Below are positions 50,998-58,452 of a stretch of DNA of 64,000 nucleotides, in pieces. Each line of letters begins with the position of its first letter. The stretch's first letter is position 1. The notes under the pieces are model-generated. The model did no database searches. It was not told the origin of the DNA and was given only the letters and a program-made list of their open reading frames with translations. Location: contig CAWHUL010000004.1 in the NCBI GenBank assembly GCA_963832365.1, positions 310,001-374,000 on the forward strand. Direction: 5' to 3'. The DNA comes from CAWBRT01 sp963832365. Its GTDB lineage: Bacteria; Acidobacteriota; Terriglobia; Terriglobales; Acidobacteriaceae. Both the position numbers and the translations under genes were made by a program.

Positions 50998-52023
50998 TGT
51001 AGATGATCAAGAGGTTGTACCTGGATCGGCGCGGCTGATTGGTGGAGCGTAGTTGAGACTACCATGAGGGCGGGCGAAGTTGTAGTAGTCGGTCCAGGGC
51101 TGGAGGTGCTGGTCGCGTTCGTCGGAGTTGGCCCAGTGTTTAGCGTAGGCCCATTCGCGTAGGGCGGTTTGGATGAAGCGTTCGGCCTTGCCGTTGGTTC
51201 GGGGCGTGTAGGGGCGGGTGCGTTGGTGTTTGATTTCGAGTTCGCCGCAGGCGGAGCGAAACTGGTGGGAGCGGTAGGAGCTGCCGTTATCGGTGAGCAG
51301 AGCGCGCACGCGAATGCCTTGGCGGGCATAGAAGTCGAGGGCGTCGCGCAGAAAGCCGACGGTGGTTTCGGCCTTCTGATCGGGCAGCAGCTGGGTAAAG
51401 GCCAGGCGCGAGTGGTCATCGATGGCCACGTGCAGCGCTTCGGAGCCGGGATGCTGGTGCAGGCCGCGGCGGCGGCCATCGCCGCGCAACGACACCTGCT
51501 GATAGCAGGTCATGCCCTTGATGTCGAGATGCAGCAGATCGCCGGGCGTTGGGTGTTCGTAGCGCACGACGGGCGGAGCCGGATGGAGATCTCGCCAGCG
51601 GCTCAAGTGTGCGCGCTGCAGAATGCGGCTGATCGAGGTCGGGCTGATGCCGCTCAGTCGGGCGATCTGATATCCGGGGGTGTGCTGGCGGCGCAGTTCG
51701 ATGACGTGGTCGACAACCGCCTGGGGCAGACGCGAGGGGCTGCGAAGAGGCCGTGAACTGCGGTCGAAAAGCCCGTTGATGCCGTCACTGCGATAGCGCG
51801 CTACCCACTTGGCGGCGGTTTTGGCGCTGACGTTGAAGGCGGCTGCAGCCGCCTTCAACGTCCCTACTTGCTGCAGAACGCTTTGGGCTAATTGTTCTCG
51901 ACCGTAGAGAGTTAGTCGGGCATTCTTGTGGATGTCCATTCGGTCCTTACCAGAGCACTGGATTGCTCGTCACAATCAGCTTCTCTGGTTCCGATCGAAT
52001 GGACAACCTCTTGAAAGATCACA
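50998..52023. mobile_element. IS481-family insertion sequence, ~1.03 kb
   Basis: The element begins TGTAGATGATC-AAGAGGTTGT (50998-51018) and ends with the inverted version of TGTGATCTTTC-AAGAGGTTGT (52003-52023), giving imperfect 21-bp inverted ends, both starting TGT. GGTGGC is directly repeated on both sides (50992-50997 and 52024-52029), a 6-bp target duplication. It contains one intact transposase gene. The target sequence is a copy of the family A palindromic repeat. Confidence 0.8.
51007..51939 (-). CDS. IS481-family transposase (DDE integrase core)
   Basis: The 310-aa transposase has an N-terminal helix-turn-helix (LAQSVLQQVGTLKAAAAAFNVSAKTAAKWV) and a second HTH (YQIARLSGISPTSISRIL). 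The rve core has catalytic Asp in HLDIKG, Asp in LLTDNGSSY and Glu in TNGKAERF. It ends with FARPHGSLNYAPP, typical of IS481/IS3-like enzymes. The full length and intact catalytic triad suggest the element could still be active. It lies between its own inverted repeats. Confidence 0.92.
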   Translation of the reverse strand: MDIHKNARLTLYGREQLAQSVLQQVGTLKAAAAAFNVSAKTAAKWVARYRSDGINGLFDRSSRPLRSPSRLPQAVVDHVIELRRQHTPGYQIARLSGISPTSISRILQRAHLSRWRDLHPAPPVVRYEHPTPGDLLHLDIKGMTCYQQVSLRGDGRRRGLHQHPGSEALHVAIDDHSRLAFTQLLPDQKAETTVGFLRDALDFYARQGIRVRALLTDNGSSYRSHQFRSACGELEIKHQRTRPYTPRTNGKAERFIQTALREWAYAKHWANSDERDQHLQPWTDYYNFARPHGSLNYAPPISRADPGTTS

Positions 52024-52060
52024 GGTGGCCCACATTCGCGGAGCCGCAGACGAACCGACA
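52024..52060. repeat. Right part of an IS-interrupted palindromic repeat (family A), starting with the right target duplication
   Basis: GTGGCCCACATTCGCGGAGC followed by CGCAG is the reverse complement of the CGGCTCCGTAAATGTGGGCC core at 8763-8785. GGTGGC at 52024-52029 is the right target duplication. Confidence 0.65.
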
Positions 52061-52184
52061 TGGGGCGGTTTCGCTCGCGTTCGAGAACTACTCGCGCGTG
52101 TGTGGAGCCCCCAATAGCCCCGCGTCTGTCCCGCTTTTTGTTACACTGGTCGGGAGACAACTGAATAGCTGCAAGTCCTCATGC

Positions 52185-52274
52185 GGAGAGGTGCGTGAGC
52201 GGTTGAAACGAGCCGCCTCGAAAGCGGCCGTACCTTGACGGGTACCGGGGGTTCGAATCCCTCCCTCTCCGCCA
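52185..52274 (+). tRNA. tRNA-Ser (anticodon CGA)
   Basis: The acceptor stem GGAGAGG (52185-52191) pairs with CCTCTCC (52264-52270); discriminator G and encoded CCA follow. The anticodon arm GCCGC-CTCGAAA-GCGGC presents CGA, reading UCG. A long variable arm (TACCTTGACGGGTA) and T arm GGGGGTTCGAATCCCTC are as expected for a class II serine tRNA. Confidence 0.95.
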
Positions 52275-52533
52275 GTTATTTATAATCAGTAGTTTACGGT
52301 TCATCCTAAAACCTTCCTATAGATTTCCTCTAAAGAAACACAGCGCGTGATCGAGGTTGTTGCTTTTCGCCGAGACTCTATATTGCCCCACGTTGAAGCC
52401 CCGTTTTCGGGCCGCATTCGACCTGCTACCCGCGCAGTAATGCAGCAGGCGATCTGCCGTCCTCGATCGACGGCGACTGGTCTCCCGCAAATAATTTAGC
52501 GTCAAGCCTAGCGTCTTCCGCCGGGACAGACGA

Positions 52534-53691
52534 CTAGATTCCATCGTAGCGTGAGTACCCGCGCTCAGCCCAGTAGTCCTTTGGCTCTTCGGCTGTGTAA
52601 GTGATCTTAGTAATAGCCTTCACATTCTTCAGTCCAAGTTTTACGGGGACAAGCAGCCTCAGCGGAGCGCCATGTTCCACGGTGAGAGGTTGACCGTTGA
52701 AGTGGGTTGCAAGTAGCGTCTGGGGATGACGAGCCGTCGGCAGGTCAAGCGAAACGAAGTACGGATCGGGATTACCCGACGCATCGAGGTTGACCGACGA
52801 CTCCACCCGCGCCCATTTAGCCTGTGACATCGGCGGATAAGCATGCAGCAGATCGTTAAACCTCAGGCCAGACCACCATACGACCGCGCTCCAGCCTTCA
52901 ACACACACCAACCGCGTGATCTGTTCGTGGGACGAGAAGCGCGTCAGAAGATTGCGAATATCGAGAGAGATGCTCAAGCCGGAAGCAAGTCCGTCAAGAG
53001 TCAGATTCCATCCGGCAATATAGCTGGGGTCGGGAGTAGCTCCGTTGTAATTGTTCTTGAGCGGGGTGATTTGAGACTTGGTATAAGTCGGCACCATACG
53101 ATTTTTCGAGTAGAGTGCCTCAGCCACGTCGTCGTCGATTCGGAGGGCTCTGTTCAAGAACCATTCTTTCTTAGGAGAGTCTAACTTTCGATGCACGCCC
53201 ATGCGATCGAGCGTGTCTTGTGGCAGGAGAAAACCAACACCGGCCAGCGTCGCTATTGCGCCTACCCCGAAGAGTAGGACGTCGCGCCGCGTCCGATTGC
53301 GCAAGATCCCAGGTGCCACGTCGATCACTTCGGGAGGCTGCTCGCGGAAGAATCCACTAGGTTTTTCCTTAGAGGCAGTCTTCACGACGGCAGAAGAAAT
53401 CGGTTCAGCTATTTGCGATGGCGCGTGCTCGACGGGCGACAAGGGAACTGCCTCTACTGCATCTACTGCCGATTGTTGATCTGCAACGTCAGCACTCTTG
53501 GGCGCTTCAATATCTGCTGAGGCGGAAGCGCTCTCGTCCTTTGTCTCTTTATCTGCTGAGGTGGGAGTACTTACTGTGCGCTCTTCCTTGAGGCTGAGCT
53601 CCGGCGACTCTGCCGACGACTGCTCCGGTTCTCGACGGGTCGGAGGTGTATCCTCGGGCTCTGATGCGTCGCACTTTTCCTCAGCGTTCAT
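52534..53691 (-). CDS. Sulfite-oxidase-fold molybdopterin oxidoreductase with acidic N-terminal extension
   Basis: The protein is 385 aa. Residues 1-125 are a Ser/Glu/Asp/Ala-rich, probably disordered region. RTRRDVLLFGVGAIATLAGVGFLL (about 133-156) looks like a Tat-type signal or anchor. The rest is the SUOX/MsrP molybdopterin fold, with TRLVCVEGW carrying the probable molybdenum-ligand Cys (about 262) and GYSRYDGI at the end. It probably acts outside the inner membrane. It overlaps the cytochrome b gene by 11 bp, which would supply or take electrons. The reaction, possibly sulfur-oxide reduction or oxidation, is not determined. Confidence 0.82.
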   Translation of the reverse strand: MNAEEKCDASEPEDTPPTRREPEQSSAESPELSLKEERTVSTPTSADKETKDESASASADIEAPKSADVADQQSAVDAVEAVPLSPVEHAPSQIAEPISSAVVKTASKEKPSGFFREQPPEVIDVAPGILRNRTRRDVLLFGVGAIATLAGVGFLLPQDTLDRMGVHRKLDSPKKEWFLNRALRIDDDVAEALYSKNRMVPTYTKSQITPLKNNYNGATPDPSYIAGWNLTLDGLASGLSISLDIRNLLTRFSSHEQITRLVCVEGWSAVVWWSGLRFNDLLHAYPPMSQAKWARVESSVNLDASGNPDPYFVSLDLPTARHPQTLLATHFNGQPLTVEHGAPLRLLVPVKLGLKNVKAITKITYTAEEPKDYWAERGYSRYDGI

Positions 53692-54505
53692 TCTCGAAAC
53701 CCTCTGATTGTTCTACTTTGAGCGAAAAACCTGCGATCATGCTGCGAACCGTGTCCCACCCGTCGGCAATGGCCAGAATCACATGCGGCACAACAAAGAT
53801 GAGAAAGAACCACATGAGGCAAAAATGCCAGACTCGGGCCGCATTGTATCCTCCGAAAAGCGCAGCCAACCAATACAGTTGCATGGGTTTGTGAATCGCC
53901 CAGCCTGTAGCTATCGAAAGCATTCCGGCTACCGCAACGAAAAAGTAGGCCAAGCGTTGGAGTGCGTTGTATTTTGTGTGCAAGGGCGGATGCAGCCATG
54001 TACGACGCGCCAGCCTGGCGAATGGTAGGCCCATATAGTACCGGAACATTTTGAGCGCATCACGCAGGTCGGTTCGGCGGGGTAGCAGGGCGCGCCAGCC
54101 TCCTCCAATGCCAAGCCCGACCACGTACACCAGTGTGTTCAGCAAGAATAGATAGGCAAACAACCAGTGCAAGCGCAGAGCGGCGGCGAGCATGCCGGGA
54201 CCGAGGCTCATGTGGTTATAAACCCAGTCCGGCGGACTGCTGTAATTCCCTAAGCCAGGTAAGTGAGCGCAAAGCCAGATACCGATGTCCGCAATCACGT
54301 CGAAATTCCCGGTATTCGGGTTCGGTTTGTGTTGGTAGACCGGCGATGCCCAATAGATGGACATGCCGCTCAGGATAAGGCCCAGAAGCAGTGGCACATT
54401 CAGCCAATGACTCCAGCGCACCAGGAAGTGGTGCTTGCGTACTACGGGCACGTCTGGCAGTTTGCCTGGCGTGCTCGTATCCGTGGGCGCATTGTTCGTC
54501 TGCAT
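53681..54505 (-). CDS. Cytochrome b561-like diheme membrane protein
   Basis: The 274-aa inner-membrane protein has at least four helices and His residues placed as heme ligands (RWSHWLNVPLLLGLILSGMSIYW; LHWLFAYLFLLNTLVYVVG; RVWHFCLMWFFLIFVVPHVILAI). It resembles the cytochrome b subunits that accompany periplasmic formate, thiosulfate or sulfite-oxidase-type enzymes. Its overlap with the molybdoenzyme gene argues that they form a quinone-linked electron-transfer pair. Confidence 0.82.
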   Translation of the reverse strand: MQTNNAPTDTSTPGKLPDVPVVRKHHFLVRWSHWLNVPLLLGLILSGMSIYWASPVYQHKPNPNTGNFDVIADIGIWLCAHLPGLGNYSSPPDWVYNHMSLGPGMLAAALRLHWLFAYLFLLNTLVYVVGLGIGGGWRALLPRRTDLRDALKMFRYYMGLPFARLARRTWLHPPLHTKYNALQRLAYFFVAVAGMLSIATGWAIHKPMQLYWLAALFGGYNAARVWHFCLMWFFLIFVVPHVILAIADGWDTVRSMIAGFSLKVEQSEGFENER

Positions 54506-54539
54506 TGGAGTGTTGGCGTCTGTTAAGAACTATTTTGAG

Positions 54540-55175
54540 CTACTGCTTTGCGGCGATTAGATAAACCTTGCTCGTCGCAAGCGTGCCATCGCCCTGTTTT
54601 TCGGTCGCCACATTCACGGTATCGCCGGGAGCCAGCTTCTCTTTGATGGGTACGGTTTCCGTGACCACCACGTTTGGCGGCACGGAGATCGTCTGCGCAC
54701 CGTTCTGATACCGAACCACCAGGGTCGTGCCAGCACCCTGTTTCTGCACCGTGCCGTTCGTCATGCGCGAGCTCGTTGGGCGGGAAACTGAGCCGTTGGT
54801 CATTCTGCTCTGACTGGCGGCGCCAGGTGCCATATCCATCATGTTGCTGCCTTCACCGATTCCACGCAGTGCCGCTGGAAAGATATTGATCTGCTTCGCC
54901 AGTTCTGTTCCATCGGGCTGCTTAACCGACGTGACACCGACAAAAGATGTCGCCTTGACATGGCTCATATCAGACGGTACTCGCCCGTATACTGTGAGGG
55001 GCTGCTTGATCTTCACGTGTACTACGCCCGACGGCGACATGACCTCGATCGAGTCGCTTGTGACTGCTTGCAGTTTTCCCTTAACGCCCGCAATTGGAGG
55101 AGCGGCTTTGGCTTGGGCCCAAGCCGCATTCTGGCTTATCTGAAGGGCGAGAACAAAGACGAACAAGAAGCGCAA
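54540..55175 (-). CDS. Secreted protein, DUF5666-like
   Basis: The 211-aa protein has a signal peptide (RFLFVFVLALQISQNAAWAQA) and beta-rich repeats resembling DUF5666/OB-like modules (VKGKLQAVTSDSIEVMSPSGVVHVKI; KLAPGDTVNVATEKQGDGTLATSKVYLI). A Met/Ser/Thr-rich loop (SRMTNGSVSRPTSSRMTNG) contains a duplicated SRMTNG. It is likely periplasmic. It lies 34 bp before the cytochrome b gene on the same strand and has its own promoter-like motif at 55254-55286. Confidence 0.72.
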   Translation of the reverse strand: MRFLFVFVLALQISQNAAWAQAKAAPPIAGVKGKLQAVTSDSIEVMSPSGVVHVKIKQPLTVYGRVPSDMSHVKATSFVGVTSVKQPDGTELAKQINIFPAALRGIGEGSNMMDMAPGAASQSRMTNGSVSRPTSSRMTNGTVQKQGAGTTLVVRYQNGAQTISVPPNVVVTETVPIKEKLAPGDTVNVATEKQGDGTLATSKVYLIAAKQ

Positions 55176-55253
55176 CAGACGGTAGTTCAGTAGACTTTCC
55201 TTTTCTCGGACATGACGTGGAGCGGCCTGGGTCCTCGCGGCCCCGGTTCTCGA

Positions 55254-55286
55254 TAATGTTGTGGCGGAAAAGTCGAAGATTATTCC
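55254..55286 (-). promoter_or_regulatory. Predicted ECF-sigma promoter before the secreted-protein/cytochrome b/molybdoenzyme genes
   Basis: On the minus strand, GGAATAA, 14 nt, GCCAC, 2 nt, CATTA. The same three blocks with identical spacing precede the ECF sigma gene (56599-56631). GGAATAA resembles the GGAAC/GGAAT -35 element of ECF promoters; GCCAC would lie in the -10 region. Confidence 0.55.
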
Positions 55287-55317
55287 ACACGATCAAAATA
55301 TTATTGTTGTTGAGGGA

Positions 55318-56040
55318 TTAGGTGCTGATGCCCATCTGGGCCATATATGCATGCATTTCCTGGACACTGCCTTCAAACAAAAGAACATAGGTCCGTCGTC
55401 CGTCGGACCAGAGGCTGGCACTCCCCGATTTTTCGCCAATAGACTTGAAGCCGCTCTCTCGCGTCAAAAGGGCATCAACGATCAGAAGGCTGGCACGCCG
55501 TTCGTTTTTCATTTTGAGAAGAACTGCCTTATGATCGGCTACGCTGACTGCGGTCGCTCCGCGAAATTCCACCTTCTTCAACTCAGGCGGCAAACTGGAA
55601 AGCCCTGCGAGGACGTTTGCGCTCCAATCAAGGAGCTGCTTTTGATCGATGCTACTAATCTGTATCGCAGGAGGTTTGCTCAGGAGAGTCGCCACCTCCC
55701 TGCTTAGGCGAGCTTCCTGCAAATGAGGTCTAAGGCCGACCGCAAAGATAACCAAGATGGAGGCAGCGAGTGGCAGGAGCAGCCATGATTTCCAACTTGT
55801 TCGGCGGCTTGTCTGCGCCCGCTGGTGGGCCAGCCCCGCTAGAATTCGGCTTTCCAGAGAACGGTCTTCCGGGAGCTTCTGAAAGGTACGCCGGATACCC
55901 TGATCCGCAGAGGTCAATTGCTCGAACAACTGTGCGCACTCTCGGCAACCGGCTAAATGGTCAAAGAGTGGTTGAAAGCTGGCGGTGTCACTCTCGTGCC
56001 TCCAAGCGTACATCTCCGACTTGTAGAGTTCGCAGTTCAT
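55318..56040 (-). CDS. Membrane-anchored anti-sigma factor (zf-HC2 type)
   Basis: The 240-aa protein has an N-terminal ZAS motif (CELYKSEMYAW...FDHLAGCRECAQLFEQL, with HxxxCxxC), a linker, one membrane helix (WLLLPLAASILVIFAVGL, about 84-101) and a 130-aa periplasmic domain of unknown type. It would hold the sigma factor at the membrane until an envelope signal arrives. Its start overlaps the sigma gene stop by 4 nt. Confidence 0.85.
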   Translation of the reverse strand: MNCELYKSEMYAWRHESDTASFQPLFDHLAGCRECAQLFEQLTSADQGIRRTFQKLPEDRSLESRILAGLAHQRAQTSRRTSWKSWLLLPLAASILVIFAVGLRPHLQEARLSREVATLLSKPPAIQISSIDQKQLLDWSANVLAGLSSLPPELKKVEFRGATAVSVADHKAVLLKMKNERRASLLIVDALLTRESGFKSIGEKSGSASLWSDGRRTYVLLFEGSVQEMHAYMAQMGIST

Positions 56041-56576
56041 CGTTCCTTAACCTTCGTCACGAGAATCAGCTTGCGCGGTGTTTTCAGGCTATGGTGCAGC
56101 ACCTTGCGCGCGCGGGAGAGCCGTGACATTACCGTCCCGATAGGCAAGTCGAGAGCTTCAGAAATCTCACGATAGGAGAGCTCTTGAAAGTAAAACATCA
56201 CAACCGGAAGACGATATCTTTCGTCCAGCCTTGCCAGAGATTGATGAAGGGCGAGAACGTCCGGACTGAGCAGGTCCTGATCCTCAGGTTCATTCGCCAT
56301 CTCTTCGAGCGAAATCTCGGCCCTTGAGTGGTTTTTACGACGCATTTGACCGTAGGAGTGCCTGAGAATACCAACAAGCCACCCCTTCACTACCTCGATG
56401 TCGCGCAGGGTGGACCGTGATCGATATGCCTGAAAGAATGCTTCCTGCGTCAACTCCTCTGCGTCAGATCGAGAACCTGTCCACCAGTAGGCGATCCCAA
56501 AAAGAAGTCTCTGGTATCGCCGCACCCAGTCATCGAAGGTGTTATCGCTGATTTGCACTGACGCGCTTTCGTTCAA
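56037..56576 (-). CDS. ECF RNA polymerase sigma factor
   Basis: The 179-aa sigma factor has region 2 (WVRRYQRLLFGIAYWWTGSRSDAEELTQEAFFQAY) and region 4 (LDERYRLPVVMFYFQELSYREISEALDLPIGTVMSRLSRARK) complete. It heads a minus-strand unit with the anti-sigma, secreted protein, cytochrome b and molybdoenzyme. A promoter-like motif at 56599-56631, shared with 55254-55286, suggests autoregulation. Confidence 0.92.
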   Translation of the reverse strand: MNESASVQISDNTFDDWVRRYQRLLFGIAYWWTGSRSDAEELTQEAFFQAYRSRSTLRDIEVVKGWLVGILRHSYGQMRRKNHSRAEISLEEMANEPEDQDLLSPDVLALHQSLARLDERYRLPVVMFYFQELSYREISEALDLPIGTVMSRLSRARKVLHHSLKTPRKLILVTKVKER

Positions 56577-56598
56577 CTCCGAGGAACAGATCGATCTG

Positions 56599-56631
56599 TA
56601 ATGGAGTGGCCGCTCGAAGCCGATTTATTCC
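56599..56631 (-). promoter_or_regulatory. Predicted autoregulated ECF-sigma promoter
   Basis: On the minus strand, GGAATAA (56631-56625), 14 nt, GCCAC, 2 nt, CATTA (56603-56599), matching 55254-55286 block for block. The implied transcript start is about 20 nt before the sigma gene ATG at 56576. Confidence 0.55.
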
Positions 56632-56884
56632 ATCATATTGGATTCAGTGCGCATGTAATCGCCGGAGCCACGCAATCGATCGAAAAGTAAGTTTTTCCGC
56701 CAGCTACAACCGAGGCCATGGCTATTCCGAAAGTTCCCCCGGCCATCGGGAACAAGCCGGACGCCTGCGCTTCATTCCGCACCCGTGATTGTATCTACCG
56801 TTTACAGGCCGGCCCTGGCACTGGAGTCGATTCGTCTTGACTTGACGAAGCAGGAGCCGAAACTCGGCTCTTCGGCGGCATCCC

Positions 56885-56974
56885 TCAGGTTTGAACGCCG
56901 AAGCGTGGCAGCACCCAGCGGCTTACCAGTAGCCACACGCCTATAAAAGCGAGCACTCTCAGAAAGTCATTCAT
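56885..56974 (-). CDS. Putative 29-aa single-helix membrane peptide
   Basis: ATG at 56974 is preceded by GAGGGAACGGG, a good ribosome site. The product MNDFLRVLAFIGVWLLVSRW then VLPRFGVQT is one hydrophobic helix with a short basic end. It lies in the 566-bp gap between two sigma genes (56577-57142), which otherwise holds only the ECF promoter motif. Too short to assign; composition and ribosome site are the only support. Confidence 0.4.
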   Translation of the reverse strand: MNDFLRVLAFIGVWLLVSRWVLPRFGVQT

Positions 56975-57142
56975 CCCGTTCCCTCACTGTAAATAAATGC
57001 ACTTGACCGAAAAACGTTACAGGGTAAAAAGCTGGGGCAGCGCACTAAGATTTAAGATTATGGGCCTGCCGTGAGAGTTTCCCAAATGCGCGGAAATAAG
57101 CCGTGGCGCAGGCCTGTGCCATACAATGAATGCAGGTGGCTT

Positions 57143-58030
57143 ATGCGTCCGGAGTTAACCCAAGCAACGACTTTGCTGCGGTCGGAGGACCCGGCACAAC
57201 TAGAGGAAGCGCTCCGCATTCTTCAGAAGACGGTGTATTCCTTCAGCATGAAGGTCTGCGGGCACCCGGAAGACGCTGAAGACACGATGCAGGAGGTGTT
57301 GCTGAAGTCCTTGCCGTATCTGGCGAAGATCGAAAGCCCGCAGGCGCTCGCGGTCTGGCTGTACAAGGTCACGCGAAATCGCTGCTGGATGAGTCGTCGT
57401 CGCAGCAAGTTCGCTCCCAAAGAGACCCTGGCATTGGATGACCTGATGCCGGACAGTGCTGAATTAGCGTCCCTGAGTTCCGGTCCGCAGCAGACTCCGG
57501 AGGCGCAAGCCATCTCGGCTCAAGAGAGTGAGCGATTGCACGGTGCCGTCCTCCGCATACCGCCGAGCTATCGACTGGTCCTGGTTCTCCATGATATGGA
57601 GGAGCTTGACACCTCGGAGGTCGCACAGATCATGGGGCTGCAAGAGGGAACGGTGCGCGTCAGGCTGCACCGGGCGCGGCTGTTTGTTCGTCGGGAGCTC
57701 GCAAAGCCTACGCCTGCGATCGTTTCGAAACAGAAAACCGCGCAATCTAAAAAACCCGTTGATTGTCGTGAAATGTTCGCCAGTCTCTCGGAGTACATCG
57801 ACGGCCGCATCGATGATGTCACGTGTGAACGGATGCGAATCCATCTAGAAGATTGCCCTCCCTGCGTTGCTTTTGTCGCCGACCTTCAGCGTGCCATTGA
57901 GCGCTGCCGGAAATATGAAACCTCCTGCTTATCGGCAACTGCCGATAAGCTTCGCAAGTTACTTTTGCAGGAATACTCGCGTATTTTGAACCGCGAAAGG
58001 GTTCCAGTGTCCTCCTCGAGACCTATTTAA
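57143..58030 (+). CDS. ECF sigma factor fused to a zinc-finger anti-sigma-like domain
   Basis: From ATG 57143 (AGGTGG upstream) the protein is 295 aa. Region 2 (VYSFSMKVCGHPEDAEDTMQEVLLKSL, then AVWLYKVTRNRCWMSRRRSK) and region 4 (IPPSYRLVLVLHDMEELDTSEVAQIMG then TVRVRLHRARLF) occupy residues 1-195. After a basic linker, DCREMFASLSEYIDGRIDD and MRIHLEDCPPCVAFVADLQ form a zf-HC2 anti-sigma motif (HxxxCxxC) at about 222-270. This suggests built-in regulation. It precedes the RND efflux operon by 422 bp and may control it. Confidence 0.85.
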   Translation: MRPELTQATTLLRSEDPAQLEEALRILQKTVYSFSMKVCGHPEDAEDTMQEVLLKSLPYLAKIESPQALAVWLYKVTRNRCWMSRRRSKFAPKETLALDDLMPDSAELASLSSGPQQTPEAQAISAQESERLHGAVLRIPPSYRLVLVLHDMEELDTSEVAQIMGLQEGTVRVRLHRARLFVRRELAKPTPAIVSKQKTAQSKKPVDCREMFASLSEYIDGRIDDVTCERMRIHLEDCPPCVAFVADLQRAIERCRKYETSCLSATADKLRKLLLQEYSRILNRERVPVSSSRPI

Positions 58031-58452
58031 CACATCGAGCTGAAAATGAATCTATTAGCCCGGTTTCTTTAGCGCGGGCGGTTGCGATATCATCTCGTGC
58101 GGCAACGTAGGGCAGTTCAGTCTGTCTCATGCTCTCGCGCTAGCCGTCAAAAGTCTCGGTCTGCCCCTTTCACCAGTATTTACCGCCGACCGAATGGAGC
58201 TGCACGAAGCGCGTGGCTGGGCGGCGTGGCCGTATCATAGATGCGAACGCGAAATATGTGACGTCGCTGCCCAATCATGTAACAGAATTGCCCCTTTCTG
58301 CATTTATCAGGTGAACAGGGGGCAAGATGATCGAACTTGAAACGGGCGATAACAACCACGGACATCGGAGCAGAAGGCCCCCTCTGGCCGACCAGCAACT
58401 CTGTGGCGTGTCACTAAGATGCCGCGGCATCGGTCGGCCCCAAGGACGCGTT
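58031..58452 (+). other. Intergenic/leader stretch before the efflux operon
   Basis: About 420 bp with no convincing gene. A GC-rich inverted pair GCCCG...CGCGGGC near 58059-58081 could terminate the sigma transcript. No clear promoter consensus is visible. The TolC-like frame is open from 58327 but its natural start is at 58453. Confidence 0.45.
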
